Shown: positions 8,329 through 18,618, numbered from the stretch's first letter. The stretch: DNA of 64,000 nt from an uncultured Bacilli bacterium (GCA_910577505.1 CAJTLN010000001.1:1-64000); one strand, 5' to 3'. Notes: generated by a model from the letters alone, not told the origin. A program made the numbers and translations.

Positions 8329-10426
8329 CAACCTTTACTATTTCAAAGTCAACCATTGAAGTTTCTTTAGAAGCCCCAATACATCTAACTTTTACTTTAT
8401 CCCCTAAACGATATGTTTTTTTAGTAGATTTACCTATCATGCTTAATAAATCTGGAACATACGTATAATAATCTCCTTTTAAAGTCTGAACATGTACAAG
8501 GCCCTCAACTAAATTTGGAAGTTGAACAAAGAATCCAAAATTAGTTATTGTTGTAATAACACCCTCATATTCTTCTCCAATATGATCTTCCATATATTCA
8601 GCTATCTTCATATCTAGAACATCTCTTTCAGCATCTACAGCAGCAACTTCTCTTTCTGATGAATGTTGTGCTATTTCTACTAAATTATTTTCAAGAGTTT
8701 GTATTGTTGTCATTGACATATCTTGTTCTATTAAATATTTCTTTAATAATCTATGAACAACTAAATCTGGAAATCTTCTTATTGGACTAGTAAAATGCGT
8801 ATAAGCTCTACTAGCAAGTCCAAAGTGTCCTATATTCTCTTTACTATATTCAGCTTTTCTCATACTTCTAAGAAGTAAACTAGATAATATTTCAAATTCT
8901 TTTTTATCTTTTAATTGATCCAATATATTTTGCATTGACTTAGGTGTTAAATCATTAACATTACCTCTTAATTTATAACCTAATATTTTTACTAAAGTCA
9001 TAAAGTCATCAACTTTTTCTTGCTTTGGAACATCATGAACACGATATATAAAAGGTAACTGCATATTATAAATATGTGTAGCAACTGTTTCATTAGCTGC
9101 AATCATAAAATCTTCGATTAACATTTCTCCTTCTTCACGAATACGCTTAATAACATCTATTGCTTTTCCGTTTTCATCTTGAACAATCTTAGCTTCATCC
9201 AAATCAAAATTAATATAACCTCTACCATTTTTTTCTTTTCTTAATATTTGATGTAATTCATTCATCATTATTAATTTTTCTGCAAACGGCTCATAATCAG
9301 GAGCAACTATTCCTCTAACAATTACATCATTAACTTTTTTATATGTCATCTTTTTTCTACTTTTAATATAACTAGGGAATATATCATAATCAACTACTTT
9401 ACCTTTATGGTCTATCTCCATAACACAAGACATTGAAAGCCTTATAACACCCTCATTTAATGAACATATACCATTAGATAATTTATGAGGTATCATTGGT
9501 ATAACTGTATCAGCCAAATAAGAAGATGTCCCTCTTTCATAAGCTGCATCACCTAAAGCAGTATTTTCTTTTACATAATTAGAAACATCAGCAATATGAA
9601 CGCCTAATTCATAATTACCATTCTTTAATTTTTCAATACTAATAGCATCATCTATATCTTTAGTATCATCACCATCTATAGTAAATATTATCTTATCAGT
9701 TAAATCTTTTCTACCTTCAAGATCTTTTTCATCTACTTCATTGGGAATAGCTTCTAACTCTTTTTCGACTTCATCTCCAAAATCTTCAAGTATACCATGT
9801 CTATAAGCTATTGCTAAAATATCTGTACCTGGATCATTTTTATGACCAATAATTTTAACTACCTCAGCAATATATTTATGTTTATTAACTTCTTTTGTAA
9901 CTTTAACTAAAACTTTATGTCCTTCTACACAATCTTTCGCACTCTCTGGAGTTAACTCAATAGTTAAATTTCTCTTATCATCATCAAGTTCAATATAAAC
10001 TCTTCCTTTTTCTCCAAATTGTACTTCACCAACAAGATTTTGTAATTCTCTTTTTATGATTCTAATAACTCGGGCTTCTTTTCTAACACCTGAAGAAAAA
10101 ACTTCAACTAAAACAATATCTTCATCTATTGCTCCATTCATATTCTTCTCAGCAATATATATATCATCTTCTCTATCAAGTAATACAAATCCAAAACCTT
10201 TTTTATTAACTGAAAGCTTACCAATCTTTAAACCAGGACAATTATCTAATAAAATATATTTTCCTTTTTTGGTATAAAAAACTAAATATTCTTCAACTAA
10301 TTGATTCAAGGTTTCTTGAAGTTCTCTTAATTCATCACTAGTTTTAAATCCTAATAAATCATTAATCTCAATTACTTCTTTAGCTTCATGAATATTTTTA
10401 AGTAAGTCAAGTACTCTTTCCTTCAT
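8294..10426 (-). CDS. rnr: ribonuclease R
   Basis: RNase R is a processive 3'-to-5' exonuclease for structured RNA and partners with SmpB-tmRNA. The protein is 710 residues, normal for the family. It has an N-terminal winged-helix-like region, cold-shock OB domains (about 65-200), the RNB catalytic domain with the acidic cluster DDTKDIDDAIS (about 252-262) and a C-terminal S1 domain (about 617-700) with a Lys-rich end. The start is the ATG after AAAGGGTGA; an in-frame GTG three codons earlier overlaps that site. Confidence 0.95.
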   Translation of the reverse strand: MKERVLDLLKNIHEAKEVIEINDLLGFKTSDELRELQETLNQLVEEYLVFYTKKGKYILLDNCPGLKIGKLSVNKKGFGFVLLDREDDIYIAEKNMNGAIDEDIVLVEVFSSGVRKEARVIRIIKRELQNLVGEVQFGEKGRVYIELDDDKRNLTIELTPESAKDCVEGHKVLVKVTKEVNKHKYIAEVVKIIGHKNDPGTDILAIAYRHGILEDFGDEVEKELEAIPNEVDEKDLEGRKDLTDKIIFTIDGDDTKDIDDAISIEKLKNGNYELGVHIADVSNYVKENTALGDAAYERGTSSYLADTVIPMIPHKLSNGICSLNEGVIRLSMSCVMEIDHKGKVVDYDIFPSYIKSRKKMTYKKVNDVIVRGIVAPDYEPFAEKLIMMNELHQILRKEKNGRGYINFDLDEAKIVQDENGKAIDVIKRIREEGEMLIEDFMIAANETVATHIYNMQLPFIYRVHDVPKQEKVDDFMTLVKILGYKLRGNVNDLTPKSMQNILDQLKDKKEFEILSSLLLRSMRKAEYSKENIGHFGLASRAYTHFTSPIRRFPDLVVHRLLKKYLIEQDMSMTTIQTLENNLVEIAQHSSEREVAAVDAERDVLDMKIAEYMEDHIGEEYEGVITTITNFGFFVQLPNLVEGLVHVQTLKGDYYTYVPDLLSMIGKSTKKTYRLGDKVKVRCIGASKETSMVDFEIVKVDEKDGNKKQES

Positions 10427-10511
10427 ACTAATCACCCTTTATCCCTTTTTATATCATAATTACCTACTATTAAATATACCACATATTAATAAAAAAAAAT
10501 AGATAAAAAAA

Positions 10512-10527
10512 AGTCCATTAACGGACT
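10512..10527 (-). terminator. secG terminator
   Basis: AGTCC and GGACT arms with a six-base loop are followed by eight U on the minus strand. The hairpin overlaps the secG stop codon and separates it from rnr. Confidence 0.75.
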
Positions 10528-10741
10528 ATTGAATAAACATTATAAAAGATATTATAAAAAATAATGCTCCTAAAAAAATTGTCAATCTTGTAATAAGTAA
10601 TTCTACACCACGTTCTTTTTGATTTTGAAATAATGCATCATTACCACCAGATATAATTTGACTAGCATCACTAGCTTTACTACTTTGTAATAATACTATT
10701 GCAATTAATAATATTGATACAATTAAAAGTGCTATTTCCAT
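10526..10741 (-). CDS. secG: protein translocase subunit SecG
   Basis: The 71-residue protein has two membrane helices with the typical connecting motif ISGGNDALFQN. SecG assists the SecYEG channel during protein export. The start is the ATG after GGAAGTGG; a GTG three codons earlier is part of that site. The secG-rnr-smpB order matches Bacillus, although a terminator is placed after secG here. Confidence 0.93.
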   Translation of the reverse strand: MEIALLIVSILLIAIVLLQSSKASDASQIISGGNDALFQNQKERGVELLITRLTIFLGALFFIISFIMFIQ

Positions 10742-10803
10742 AATTTCCACTTCCGTTCTGTTTTATAATTTATCATATATCTACTAATAAATCAAGAAAA
10801 AAA

Positions 10804-10824
10804 GGGACTAATCAATAAATCCCC
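10804..10824 (-). terminator. possible terminator of the DUF308 gene
   Basis: GGGA and TCCC arms with a long loop are followed by seven U on the minus strand. The stem is short. Confidence 0.4.
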
Positions 10825-10862
10825 TCTTAATTATTGTACTAGTAATTATATAAACTTATTCA

Positions 10863-11435
10863 CTAATTAAATATTTTCATAATATTTTTAGCACGTTGTC
10901 TAAATAACATATTAACCATAGCATCAAAAACACCTGAACATATTAAGAACAATCCAATTAATCTAGTTATTAACATAAATATTTTAAAAGGATTAATAGC
11001 TGCCAAAACACCCATAACTATCATCAAAATTGCAATAAAAGTAGTTAAAGGATAGATATCTTCTTGCGCTTTCATAAATCTATAACCATAATATAACTTT
11101 TCAATTCCATTAACAACTAGCCAAATACAAAATAATATACCAATTATATTCAATGTCCCACCAAAAGGATTAACTATAGTAAATACTCCAAGAATCACAG
11201 ACATAACTCCTATAATCAAATCAATTGCAAAAAATTTATTTCCTAATCCATCATAAACATATCTTATTACATAAAAAATACCATGTATAAGTATCAAACT
11301 TCCTAAAATAACAATATTAACCTTCATCGTAAAATCAGTAAATTTCAAAAAAATTATACCTACAATAATGTCCAATAATGATATAAGTAGAGAACTTAAC
11401 ATCAATTTTTCAAACCTTTCAACTATCTTATTCAT
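10863..11435 (-). CDS. HdeD-like DUF308 membrane protein
   Basis: The 190-residue protein has six predicted membrane helices in repeated pairs, with the DUF308 pattern of short GxxxxxNPF turns (VNPFGGTLN and INPFKIF). HdeD in enteric bacteria is linked to acid stress, but roles in Bacilli are not established. The ATG follows AGAGGTG. It is divergent from the Fem-type gene; the 100-base spacer must hold both promoters. Confidence 0.8.
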   Translation of the reverse strand: MNKIVERFEKLMLSSLLISLLDIIVGIIFLKFTDFTMKVNIVILGSLILIHGIFYVIRYVYDGLGNKFFAIDLIIGVMSVILGVFTIVNPFGGTLNIIGILFCIWLVVNGIEKLYYGYRFMKAQEDIYPLTTFIAILMIVMGVLAAINPFKIFMLITRLIGLFLICSGVFDAMVNMLFRQRAKNIMKIFN

Positions 11436-11539
11436 ACGTTTTCACCTCTATTATAATAATAAAACAATAATAAATATATTGCAATCTTTTTTGGTTATTG
11501 ATATAATAATTTCTTATTTTGAAAGGGGTGAATTATTTT

Positions 11540-12793
11540 ATGATGAAATTAAAGAATTTATCAATTTTCGAATTCGATGAATTCTCTTATAATCACCCAT
11601 TAGGAAGCTATCATCAAACCTCTAATTATGCTCTACTAGCTTCTGAACAGGGATATGATTATGAAATATTAGGATTAGTAGATAATAATGGTAAAATACA
11701 TGCTGCTTCATTAATCCTTATAAAAAAACTTAACTTTTTATATCGCTATGGATATGCTCCTAAAGGTTTTCTTATTGACTATTACAATCCATCAATTTTA
11801 TCAGAATTCACCGCTGCTTTAAAAAAACATTTCTATAGAAAAAATGTAGCTTTTATCAAAATAAATCCAGAAATATCTATAGGAACAATAGATTATCAAA
11901 ATAAAGAAATAAAATATAACAAAAATAGATTAATAGAAGATACTTTAAAAGCATTGCATTTTAGGAAATTAGAAGGAAATAAACACTTCGAAACAAAAAT
12001 TCCTAAATATAATGCAGTTCAAATATTAAAAAACACAGATATAAAAACTATAAGTAAACCAACAAGAAATAAAATAAATAAAAGTATTAGAAGTGGTTTA
12101 TCTCTTGAAAAAGGAACAAGAGAAGATATCGAAATTTTATTTGAATTTATCAAAAACAAAAAAGATTACCCAATAAATCATTATTATAATTATTACAATG
12201 CATTTTCCAAAAAAGATGCTATAGACATTTTCTTAGTAAAAATAGATTTCGAAGAATGTCTAATAAATCTACGTGAAAAATATGAAAAAGAAATGCATAA
12301 AAATACTGAAATAGTTAATAAAGTTATGAAAAATCCAACCAACGATAATTTAAAAAGGAAATTATCATCAGATAATGCTCTAACAACTTGTAGTGAAAAC
12401 ATTGCAGCAGCAACTAGATATCTTGCTCAAAATAAAACAGACTATATAGCTGGTGCAATAACTATTAAATATAAAAATAGAATAAACATTCTAATAAGTG
12501 GTTTTAACAAAGAATTCAAAAACTTCTGCCCTAATTATTTTTTACATTATATGTTAATAGAATATTACAAAGATAATTATGATTTTATGGACTTAAACGG
12601 AATAACTGGAGACTTTACAAGAACTAATCCTTATAAAGGATTAGACAATTTCAAGAAAGGATTCAACCCTCTTACATTTGAATATATTGGTGAATTTGAC
12701 TTCATAATTAATGAAGGATTATATAAATCATTAGAACAAAGCGGATTATTATCAAAAGAATTCAAAAGAAAAGAAAAACGTGTTAGTGAATAA
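11540..12793 (+). CDS. FemABX-family peptidoglycan interpeptide-bridge aminoacyltransferase
   Basis: FemABX and MurM enzymes move amino acids from aminoacyl-tRNA to the side chain of lipid II to build the cell-wall cross-bridge at the inner membrane face. The 417-residue protein shows the two-GNAT layout: SYHQTSNYALLASEQGYDYEI near the start, YGYAPKGFLIDY (about 72-83), a helical insertion (about 215-280) and MDLNGITGDF plus YKGLDNFKKGF near the end. The ATG lies nine bases after GAAAGGGGTG. Only one such gene is seen here. The amino acid added cannot be told. Confidence 0.87.
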   Translation: MMKLKNLSIFEFDEFSYNHPLGSYHQTSNYALLASEQGYDYEILGLVDNNGKIHAASLILIKKLNFLYRYGYAPKGFLIDYYNPSILSEFTAALKKHFYRKNVAFIKINPEISIGTIDYQNKEIKYNKNRLIEDTLKALHFRKLEGNKHFETKIPKYNAVQILKNTDIKTISKPTRNKINKSIRSGLSLEKGTREDIEILFEFIKNKKDYPINHYYNYYNAFSKKDAIDIFLVKIDFEECLINLREKYEKEMHKNTEIVNKVMKNPTNDNLKRKLSSDNALTTCSENIAAATRYLAQNKTDYIAGAITIKYKNRINILISGFNKEFKNFCPNYFLHYMLIEYYKDNYDFMDLNGITGDFTRTNPYKGLDNFKKGFNPLTFEYIGEFDFIINEGLYKSLEQSGLLSKEFKRKEKRVSE

Positions 12794-12807
12794 CTAATAC
12801 GTTTTTT
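12779..12807. terminator. bidirectional terminator between the FemABX and serine hydrolase genes
   Basis: Nine-base arms CGTGTTAGT and ACTAATACG with a GAATA loop are followed by six T. It lies between two convergent genes. Confidence 0.75.
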
Positions 12808-14695
12808 ATTTACCATAAACTTCTATTTGACATTTATTTTTTCTTCTATCAGTAATACTCTTATGATATTCATAAATATGTTTATTAATATCTCTTATTT
12901 TTTCCCTAACCTCTTCTTCACTTCCACTAATTCCTTCAGTTGTTAAAATAACAGCTATATAAGGCATCTCATCATACACAATACCATAATCATGATAATA
13001 AGAACTATAGCTTCCATATTTATGTGCTGCTTTAATTCCTAATTCTTCTAAAGATAAATCATTTTGATCAGCTATTATCATCATTTCTTTTAATTCAGCA
13101 CCTAATTCAGCATTATTATTAATAAAATTATTAACAACCTTCATATAAATAACAGCATCTTCAGTATTAATATTACCAAAGTCTTCATTTGAATTTCCTA
13201 AAGTATATCTAGCTCCTAATTTTAATCCAAATTCATGTAATGTTGAATTACCAATATAATCAACTAACATTTGATGTGCTGAATTATCACTATAAATAAT
13301 AGCATATTTTACCAACTCTCTTAAAGATACTTCATCTCCAAAGTTATGTTGTTCCATACCTTTACTATTCTTATATTTATATCGTGATTCATAAACAAGA
13401 GTATCATCTAAATTAAGTTCACCTTCTGCTGCCTTAGTATAAAGATATAATGCATCAAGTACTTTAATTGTACTAGCAGCATAATAAATAAGATGAGTAT
13501 TTTTTGACATAGAATATCCTGTAACCAAATTTTCGTATCCGATACTCACTTTTTCTTTATAAGTATCATCAATATAATTAGTAAGTTTTAAATAATCATC
13601 CCAATATTCATCCATTTCTTTTTGTGTATAATGTGCATTCATACATTCATTATATTGTTTAGCTTTTTCATCTACCACTTGTGAAGGTGAATTTAATTCT
13701 AACTTTGGGTTAATTATATCAATTACCTTTGGCTCTGTCTTAACAACATTACTCATTTTACTTTTATAAGCTACAAAAATCATTAAAAGTACAAATAACA
13801 AAACAACTAAAAGTATAATAATAATTATATTTTTATCAATTTTGATTTTCTTTTTTCTTCTACGACGAACTTCACGATGTTCAAATGTTCCAAAATTTCT
13901 TAAATAATCATGTTCGTCAATTTGTTCTTCAGCATCATTTGTATTAAAATCAATATTTTCATCAAAACTATCTAAATCAACATCTCCAATATCGGAATCA
14001 TTAATTCTATCAGAACTTTTTGCAATTTCTGATAAAGTTTCCATGCGATCAAACTCTTCAATTGCTTTACGAAGTTCAGATAAAGTTTTTTTACTTTTTA
14101 AATTTAATTTTTCATCGTCAAATACTATTTTTCTTGTAATTATCAAATCATCAGAATTAGAATTTACAATATCAGCTTTTTGAATTTCTTCTTTGGGATT
14201 TTTTTCCAAAAGTGGCTCTACATCTTTACTAATATTTACAATTTTCTGTTTATCTAAATCAACATTATGTTTATTATTACCTTCAACTTCTTTAATTGAT
14301 GTTTTTTTAACTACTTTATTTTTCTTTTTTTCTAAAATTGAAGAAAGTAAATCATCAGAACTAAGCTCTGTTTTGGCCTTCTTTCTTGATTGTGTTTTTT
14401 TAGTTGTTGTCTTAGTAGCTTTTTGAGCTACTTCTTTAGTGAGATTTTCAGTTGGATTTTTAGTCGAACTACCCTTAGTGTCCTTCTTCACCACTTTACT
14501 TGTAGTTTTTTCTTCAACAGAATCGCCTTTATTAATTTCACTACTATCATCTTTTTTTGTAACATTACGAGTTTTTTTTACTTTTTTCTTATTTAAAATT
14601 TGTTCTAATAATTCTTCACTAGAAAGTTCTTTTTCTTTACGTACTTTAGAAGAATTATTAACTTTAGTTTTTTTCTTTTTTACTTCTTCCTCCAT
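12806..14695 (-). CDS. membrane-anchored penicillin-recognising serine hydrolase with long Lys-rich cytoplasmic tail
   Basis: The C-terminal half (about 355-615) is a class-A beta-lactamase-like domain with all three active-site elements: Ser408-Thr-Ile-Lys411, Ser469-Asp470-Asn471 and Lys559-Tyr560-Gly561. It is probably a cell-wall carboxypeptidase or endopeptidase rather than a resistance enzyme, since an acidic/basic tail and a membrane anchor (about 288-310) precede it. The 285-residue cytoplasmic tail is rich in Lys, Glu and Ser and contains a duplicated motif (LSSEELLEQILNKKK near 24-38 and LSSDDLLSSILEKKK near 111-125). The ATG follows AAGGTGG. The gene is monocistronic. Confidence 0.82.
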   Translation of the reverse strand: MEEEVKKKKTKVNNSSKVRKEKELSSEELLEQILNKKKVKKTRNVTKKDDSSEINKGDSVEEKTTSKVVKKDTKGSSTKNPTENLTKEVAQKATKTTTKKTQSRKKAKTELSSDDLLSSILEKKKNKVVKKTSIKEVEGNNKHNVDLDKQKIVNISKDVEPLLEKNPKEEIQKADIVNSNSDDLIITRKIVFDDEKLNLKSKKTLSELRKAIEEFDRMETLSEIAKSSDRINDSDIGDVDLDSFDENIDFNTNDAEEQIDEHDYLRNFGTFEHREVRRRRKKKIKIDKNIIIIILLVVLLFVLLMIFVAYKSKMSNVVKTEPKVIDIINPKLELNSPSQVVDEKAKQYNECMNAHYTQKEMDEYWDDYLKLTNYIDDTYKEKVSIGYENLVTGYSMSKNTHLIYYAASTIKVLDALYLYTKAAEGELNLDDTLVYESRYKYKNSKGMEQHNFGDEVSLRELVKYAIIYSDNSAHQMLVDYIGNSTLHEFGLKLGARYTLGNSNEDFGNINTEDAVIYMKVVNNFINNNAELGAELKEMMIIADQNDLSLEELGIKAAHKYGSYSSYYHDYGIVYDEMPYIAVILTTEGISGSEEEVREKIRDINKHIYEYHKSITDRRKNKCQIEVYGK

Positions 14696-14738
14696 ACGAC
14701 CACCTTATTAATTATTATACCTAATTTTATGCATAAAA

Positions 14739-14762
14739 AAAAGTGAAATTACTTTCACTTTT
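14739..14762 (-). terminator. tuf terminator
   Basis: Ten-base arms AAAAGTGAAA and TTTCACTTTT with a TTAC loop give a strong stem and U-run at the end of the rpsL-rpsG-fusA-tuf operon. Confidence 0.8.
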
Positions 14763-14780
14763 CTTTTATTAGACACTAAA

Positions 14781-15950
14781 TTACTTAATAATTTCAGTAA
14801 CAACACCAGCACCAACAGTACGTCCACCTTCACGGATAGAGAACTTAGTACCATTTTCAAGTGCTACTGGAGCGATTAATTCAACTTCCATATCAACGTT
14901 GTCACCAGGCATAACCATTTCAACACCTTCAGGTAGAGTAATTACACCAGTAACGTCAGTAGTTCTGAAGTAGAATTGTGGTCTGTAATTTGCGAAGAAT
15001 GGAGTATGACGTCCGCCTTCTTCTTTACTTAGAACATATACAGATCCTTTGAAATGATGATGTGGAGTAACTGATCCAGGTTTAGCTAGAACTTGTCCTC
15101 TTTCAACTTGATCTCTAGAAATACCACGTAGTAATGCACCAGCATTATCACCAGCCATAGCTGAGTCAAGTGATTTTCTAAACATTTCGATACCAGTAAC
15201 AACAGTCTTTTGAGTATCTCTTAAACCAACGATTTCAACTTCGTCGTTAAGTTTTAATTCACCACGTTCAACACGTCCAGTAACAACTGTACCACGTCCA
15301 GAAATAGTGAATACGTCTTCGATGCTCATTAAGAATGGTTTGTCTGTATCACGAACTGGTTGTTCAATATAACCATCAACAGCAGCCATTAAATCTTTAA
15401 TTGCTTGAACATCTTTTTCATTTCCTTCAAGAGCTTTTAATGCAGAACCTCTAACGATTGGGCATCCGTCTCCATCGAAGTTATATTCGTTTAATAATTC
15501 ACGAATTTCCATTTCAACTAAGTCTAATAATTCAGGATCATCAACTTGGTCGCATTTGTTCATGAATACAACGATTTTTGGAACACCAACTTGACGAGCA
15601 AGTAAGATATGTTCACGAGTTTGAGGCATTGGTCCATCTGCAGCAGAAACTACAAGAATAGCACCATCCATTTGTGCAGCACCAGTAATCATGTTCTTAA
15701 CGTAGTCAGCATGGCCTGGGCAATCAACGTGAGCATAGTGACGAGTTTCAGTCTCATACTCAACGTGAGCAGTATTAATAGTAATACCTCTTTCTCTTTC
15801 TTCTGGAGCTTTGTCGATATCAGCATAATCAACAAACTTACCAAAATATTTTGTGATAGCAGCAGTTAATGTTGTTTTACCATGGTCAACGTGTCCGATA
15901 GTACCAATATTAACGTGTGCCTTAGAACGGTCAAATTTTTCTTTTGCCAT
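14781..15950 (-). CDS. tuf: translation elongation factor Tu
   Basis: EF-Tu delivers aminoacyl-tRNA to the ribosome. The G-domain motifs are intact: GHVDHGKT near residue 18, DCPGHADY and NKCDQVDD, and the typical C-terminal GAGVVTEI is present. The 389-residue length is slightly under the usual 394. The ATG follows AAGGAGG. It is the last gene of the str operon, 75 bases after fusA. Its base composition is less A/T-biased than its neighbours, as expected for a highly expressed gene. Confidence 0.98.
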   Translation of the reverse strand: MAKEKFDRSKAHVNIGTIGHVDHGKTTLTAAITKYFGKFVDYADIDKAPEERERGITINTAHVEYETETRHYAHVDCPGHADYVKNMITGAAQMDGAILVVSAADGPMPQTREHILLARQVGVPKIVVFMNKCDQVDDPELLDLVEMEIRELLNEYNFDGDGCPIVRGSALKALEGNEKDVQAIKDLMAAVDGYIEQPVRDTDKPFLMSIEDVFTISGRGTVVTGRVERGELKLNDEVEIVGLRDTQKTVVTGIEMFRKSLDSAMAGDNAGALLRGISRDQVERGQVLAKPGSVTPHHHFKGSVYVLSKEEGGRHTPFFANYRPQFYFRTTDVTGVITLPEGVEMVMPGDNVDMEVELIAPVALENGTKFSIREGGRTVGAGVVTEIIK

Positions 15951-16024
15951 TTTTTATTTCCTCCTTTTTTTATATATACATACCTATTTTATCTAATGCT
16001 TGAAAGTTTTTCAAGTATTATTTA

Positions 16025-18097
16025 TTATTGAGCGCTGTTTTTCTTAATAATCTCTTCAGCGATAGATTTTGGAACTTCTTCATAATGATCTTTTTCCATT
16101 TGGAATGTTCCACGACCTTGTGTATTACTTCTTAAATCAGTAGCATAACCAAACATTTCTGATAATGGTACCATTGCTATAATTCTTAAAGTATTACCAA
16201 TAGATTCTTGTCCTAGTGGACGTCCACGTCTACTAGTTAAGTCTCCCATAACATTACCCATATATTCATCTGGAACGTCAACAACAACTTTCATTATTGG
16301 TTCTAGAAGAACTGGTTTACATTTATTTTTAGCTTCTTTTAAAGCCATACTTGCAGCAATTTTGAATGCCATTTCTGATGAATCGACATCATGATATGAA
16401 CCATCAAATAATGTTGCTTTAACATCAACCATTGGATAACCAGCAAGGATACCACCAGCTAGAGCTTCTTGTAATCCTTTATCTGTTACTGGAATATATT
16501 CACGAGGAACAACTCCACCAACGATTGCATCAACGAATTCATAACCTTTATCTTTATTTGGCTCAAATTTGATCCAAACATGTCCGTATTGTCCACGTCC
16601 ACCTGATTGTTTAATGTATTTACCTTCACAATCACCTTCAACTGTTAAAGTTTCACGATAAGCAACTTGTGGTTTACCTTTATTAACTTCAACGTTGAAT
16701 TCACGTCTCATACGATCAACGATAACATCTAAGTGTAATTCACCCATTCCAGATAAAACAGTTTGTCCTGTTTCAGAATCAGTTTTAACTCTTAGAGTTG
16801 GATCTTCTTCAACTAGTTTTTGAATAGCAATTGCCATTTTATCTTGGTCATTTTTGCTCTTTGCTTCAATAGCAATATCAATAACTGGTTCAGGGAATTC
16901 CATACCCTTCATAATACAGAATGCATTTTCAGCACATAGTGTATCAGCAGTTGTTGTATTTTTTAGTCCTACAGCAGCAGCAATCTCACCAGCATATACT
17001 TCTGTAATTTCTTTTCTTTGATTAGCATGCATTTGAAGAATACGTCCAATTCTTTCTTTTTCACCCTTAGTAGAGTTTAAAACATAAGAACCACTCTTTA
17101 ATACACCAGAATATACTCTGAAGAATGATAAACGTCCAACAAATGGATCTGTCATAATCTTAAATGCTAATGCAGTAAATGGTTCAGAATCACTTGGATG
17201 TCTTAAAACATCGTTACCATTTTTATCTGTACATTCGATTGCTTCTACATCAAGTGGTGATGGTAAGTAATCAATAATAGCATCTAGTAAAGGTTTAATA
17301 CCTTGATTGCTTAATGCATCAGCACATAGTACTGGGAAGAATTGAACAGATAATGTAGCTTTTCTAATAGCTGCTTTAATTTCAGCTTCAGTTAGTTCTT
17401 CACCCTCTAAATATCTTTCCATTAAAGCGTCATCAAATTCAACAACAGCTTCAATTAACTTAGTTCTGTATTCATTAGCTTTTTCTACCATATCTGCTGG
17501 AATTTCAATTTCCTCAGCATTTTCATGTTCTGAACCATCAAATTTATAAGCTTTCATTGTAACTAAGTTAACAACTCCGCAGAATTCAGATTCAGCACCG
17601 ATAGGTAATTCGATAGCAGCAGCATTAGCTCCTAATCTATCTTTAATTGTTGTTAAACTGTAATAGAAATCAGCACCCATTTTTCCCATTTTGTTTGCAC
17701 AAATCATTCTAGGAACTTTGTATTCGTTTGCTTGACGCCATACAGTTTCAGTTTGAGGTTCAACACCAGCTTGAGCATCGATAAGTGCAACAGCACCATC
17801 TAGTACTCTAAGTGATCTTTGAACTTCGATTGTAAAATCTACGTGGCCTGGAGTATCAATGATGTTAAGTCTATGACCTTTCCAGTGAGCAGTTGTAGCT
17901 GCACTTGTAATTGTAATTCCACGTTCTTTTTCTTGTTCCATCCAGTCCATTTGAGATTCTCCATCGTGAGTTTCTCCAATTTTATGAGTTATACCTGTAT
18001 GGAATAAAATTCTTTCAGTTGTAGTGGTTTTACCAGCATCTATATGTGCCATAATACCAATATTACGAATTTTATCTATTGTAACATCTCTTGCCAT
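16025..18097 (-). CDS. fusA: translation elongation factor G
   Basis: EF-G drives ribosome translocation and recycling with GTP. The 690-residue protein has the full five-domain layout: GTPase motifs AHIDAGKTT (about 17-25), DTPGHVDF and NKMGKMGADF, domain II, and domains III to V ending in DLRSNTQGRGTF. The ATG follows GGTAGGAGAGAG. It lies 12 bases after rpsG in the str operon. Confidence 0.98.
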   Translation of the reverse strand: MARDVTIDKIRNIGIMAHIDAGKTTTTERILFHTGITHKIGETHDGESQMDWMEQEKERGITITSAATTAHWKGHRLNIIDTPGHVDFTIEVQRSLRVLDGAVALIDAQAGVEPQTETVWRQANEYKVPRMICANKMGKMGADFYYSLTTIKDRLGANAAAIELPIGAESEFCGVVNLVTMKAYKFDGSEHENAEEIEIPADMVEKANEYRTKLIEAVVEFDDALMERYLEGEELTEAEIKAAIRKATLSVQFFPVLCADALSNQGIKPLLDAIIDYLPSPLDVEAIECTDKNGNDVLRHPSDSEPFTALAFKIMTDPFVGRLSFFRVYSGVLKSGSYVLNSTKGEKERIGRILQMHANQRKEITEVYAGEIAAAVGLKNTTTADTLCAENAFCIMKGMEFPEPVIDIAIEAKSKNDQDKMAIAIQKLVEEDPTLRVKTDSETGQTVLSGMGELHLDVIVDRMRREFNVEVNKGKPQVAYRETLTVEGDCEGKYIKQSGGRGQYGHVWIKFEPNKDKGYEFVDAIVGGVVPREYIPVTDKGLQEALAGGILAGYPMVDVKATLFDGSYHDVDSSEMAFKIAASMALKEAKNKCKPVLLEPIMKVVVDVPDEYMGNVMGDLTSRRGRPLGQESIGNTLRIIAMVPLSEMFGYATDLRSNTQGRGTFQMEKDHYEEVPKSIAEEIIKKNSAQ

Positions 18098-18109
18098 AAA
18101 CTCTCTCTC

Positions 18110-18577
18110 CTACCATCTATAATGAGCAAATGCTTTATTTGCTTCAGCCATTTTGTGAGTATCTTCACGTTTTTTAACAGCTCCACCAACACCATTTGCA
18201 GCATCCATAATTTCTTGTGCTAAATTAATAGCCATTCCTTTACCATTTCTAGTCTTAGCATAATTTACTAACCAACGTAATGCTAATGCTTGACTTCTTT
18301 CATCAGTAACTTCGATAGGAACTTGAACATTTGAACCACCAACTCTTCTAGATTTAACTTCTAAAAGTGGTTTGATGTTTTCTAAAGCTTTTTCATAAAC
18401 TTCCATTGGATCTTGTCCAGTTTTTTCTTTAATCATGTCAAAAGCTTCGTATAGTATTCTTTCAGCTGTACCTTTTTTACCATCTTGCATAATTTGGTTA
18501 ATTAATTTAGTAACAACTTTTGAATTATATATAGGATCTGGTAATACATCTCTTTTAACTGCACGTCTTTTACGCAT
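18110..18577 (-). CDS. rpsG: 30S ribosomal protein S7
   Basis: S7 nucleates the 30S head. The 155-residue protein shows the family blocks MRKRRAVKRDVLPDPIYNS, GGSNVQVPIEV and NRKGMAINLA-like, ending in FAHYRW. The ATG follows AAGGAAGGAGAG. It is the second gene of the str operon, 41 bases after rpsL. Confidence 0.98.
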   Translation of the reverse strand: MRKRRAVKRDVLPDPIYNSKVVTKLINQIMQDGKKGTAERILYEAFDMIKEKTGQDPMEVYEKALENIKPLLEVKSRRVGGSNVQVPIEVTDERSQALALRWLVNYAKTRNGKGMAINLAQEIMDAANGVGGAVKKREDTHKMAEANKAFAHYRW

Positions 18578-18618
18578 AATTTATCTCTCCTTCCTTATGT
18601 TTTTTTATTTAATAAGTC

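Noticed and set aside
14193..14711. Long open frames on the plus strand opposite the Lys-rich tail of the serine hydrolase
   Set aside because: They arise because AAA/AAG/GAA-rich coding on the minus strand leaves the opposite strand without stops. Their products are Phe/Ser/Leu-rich, lack ribosome binding sites and overlap a real gene entirely.
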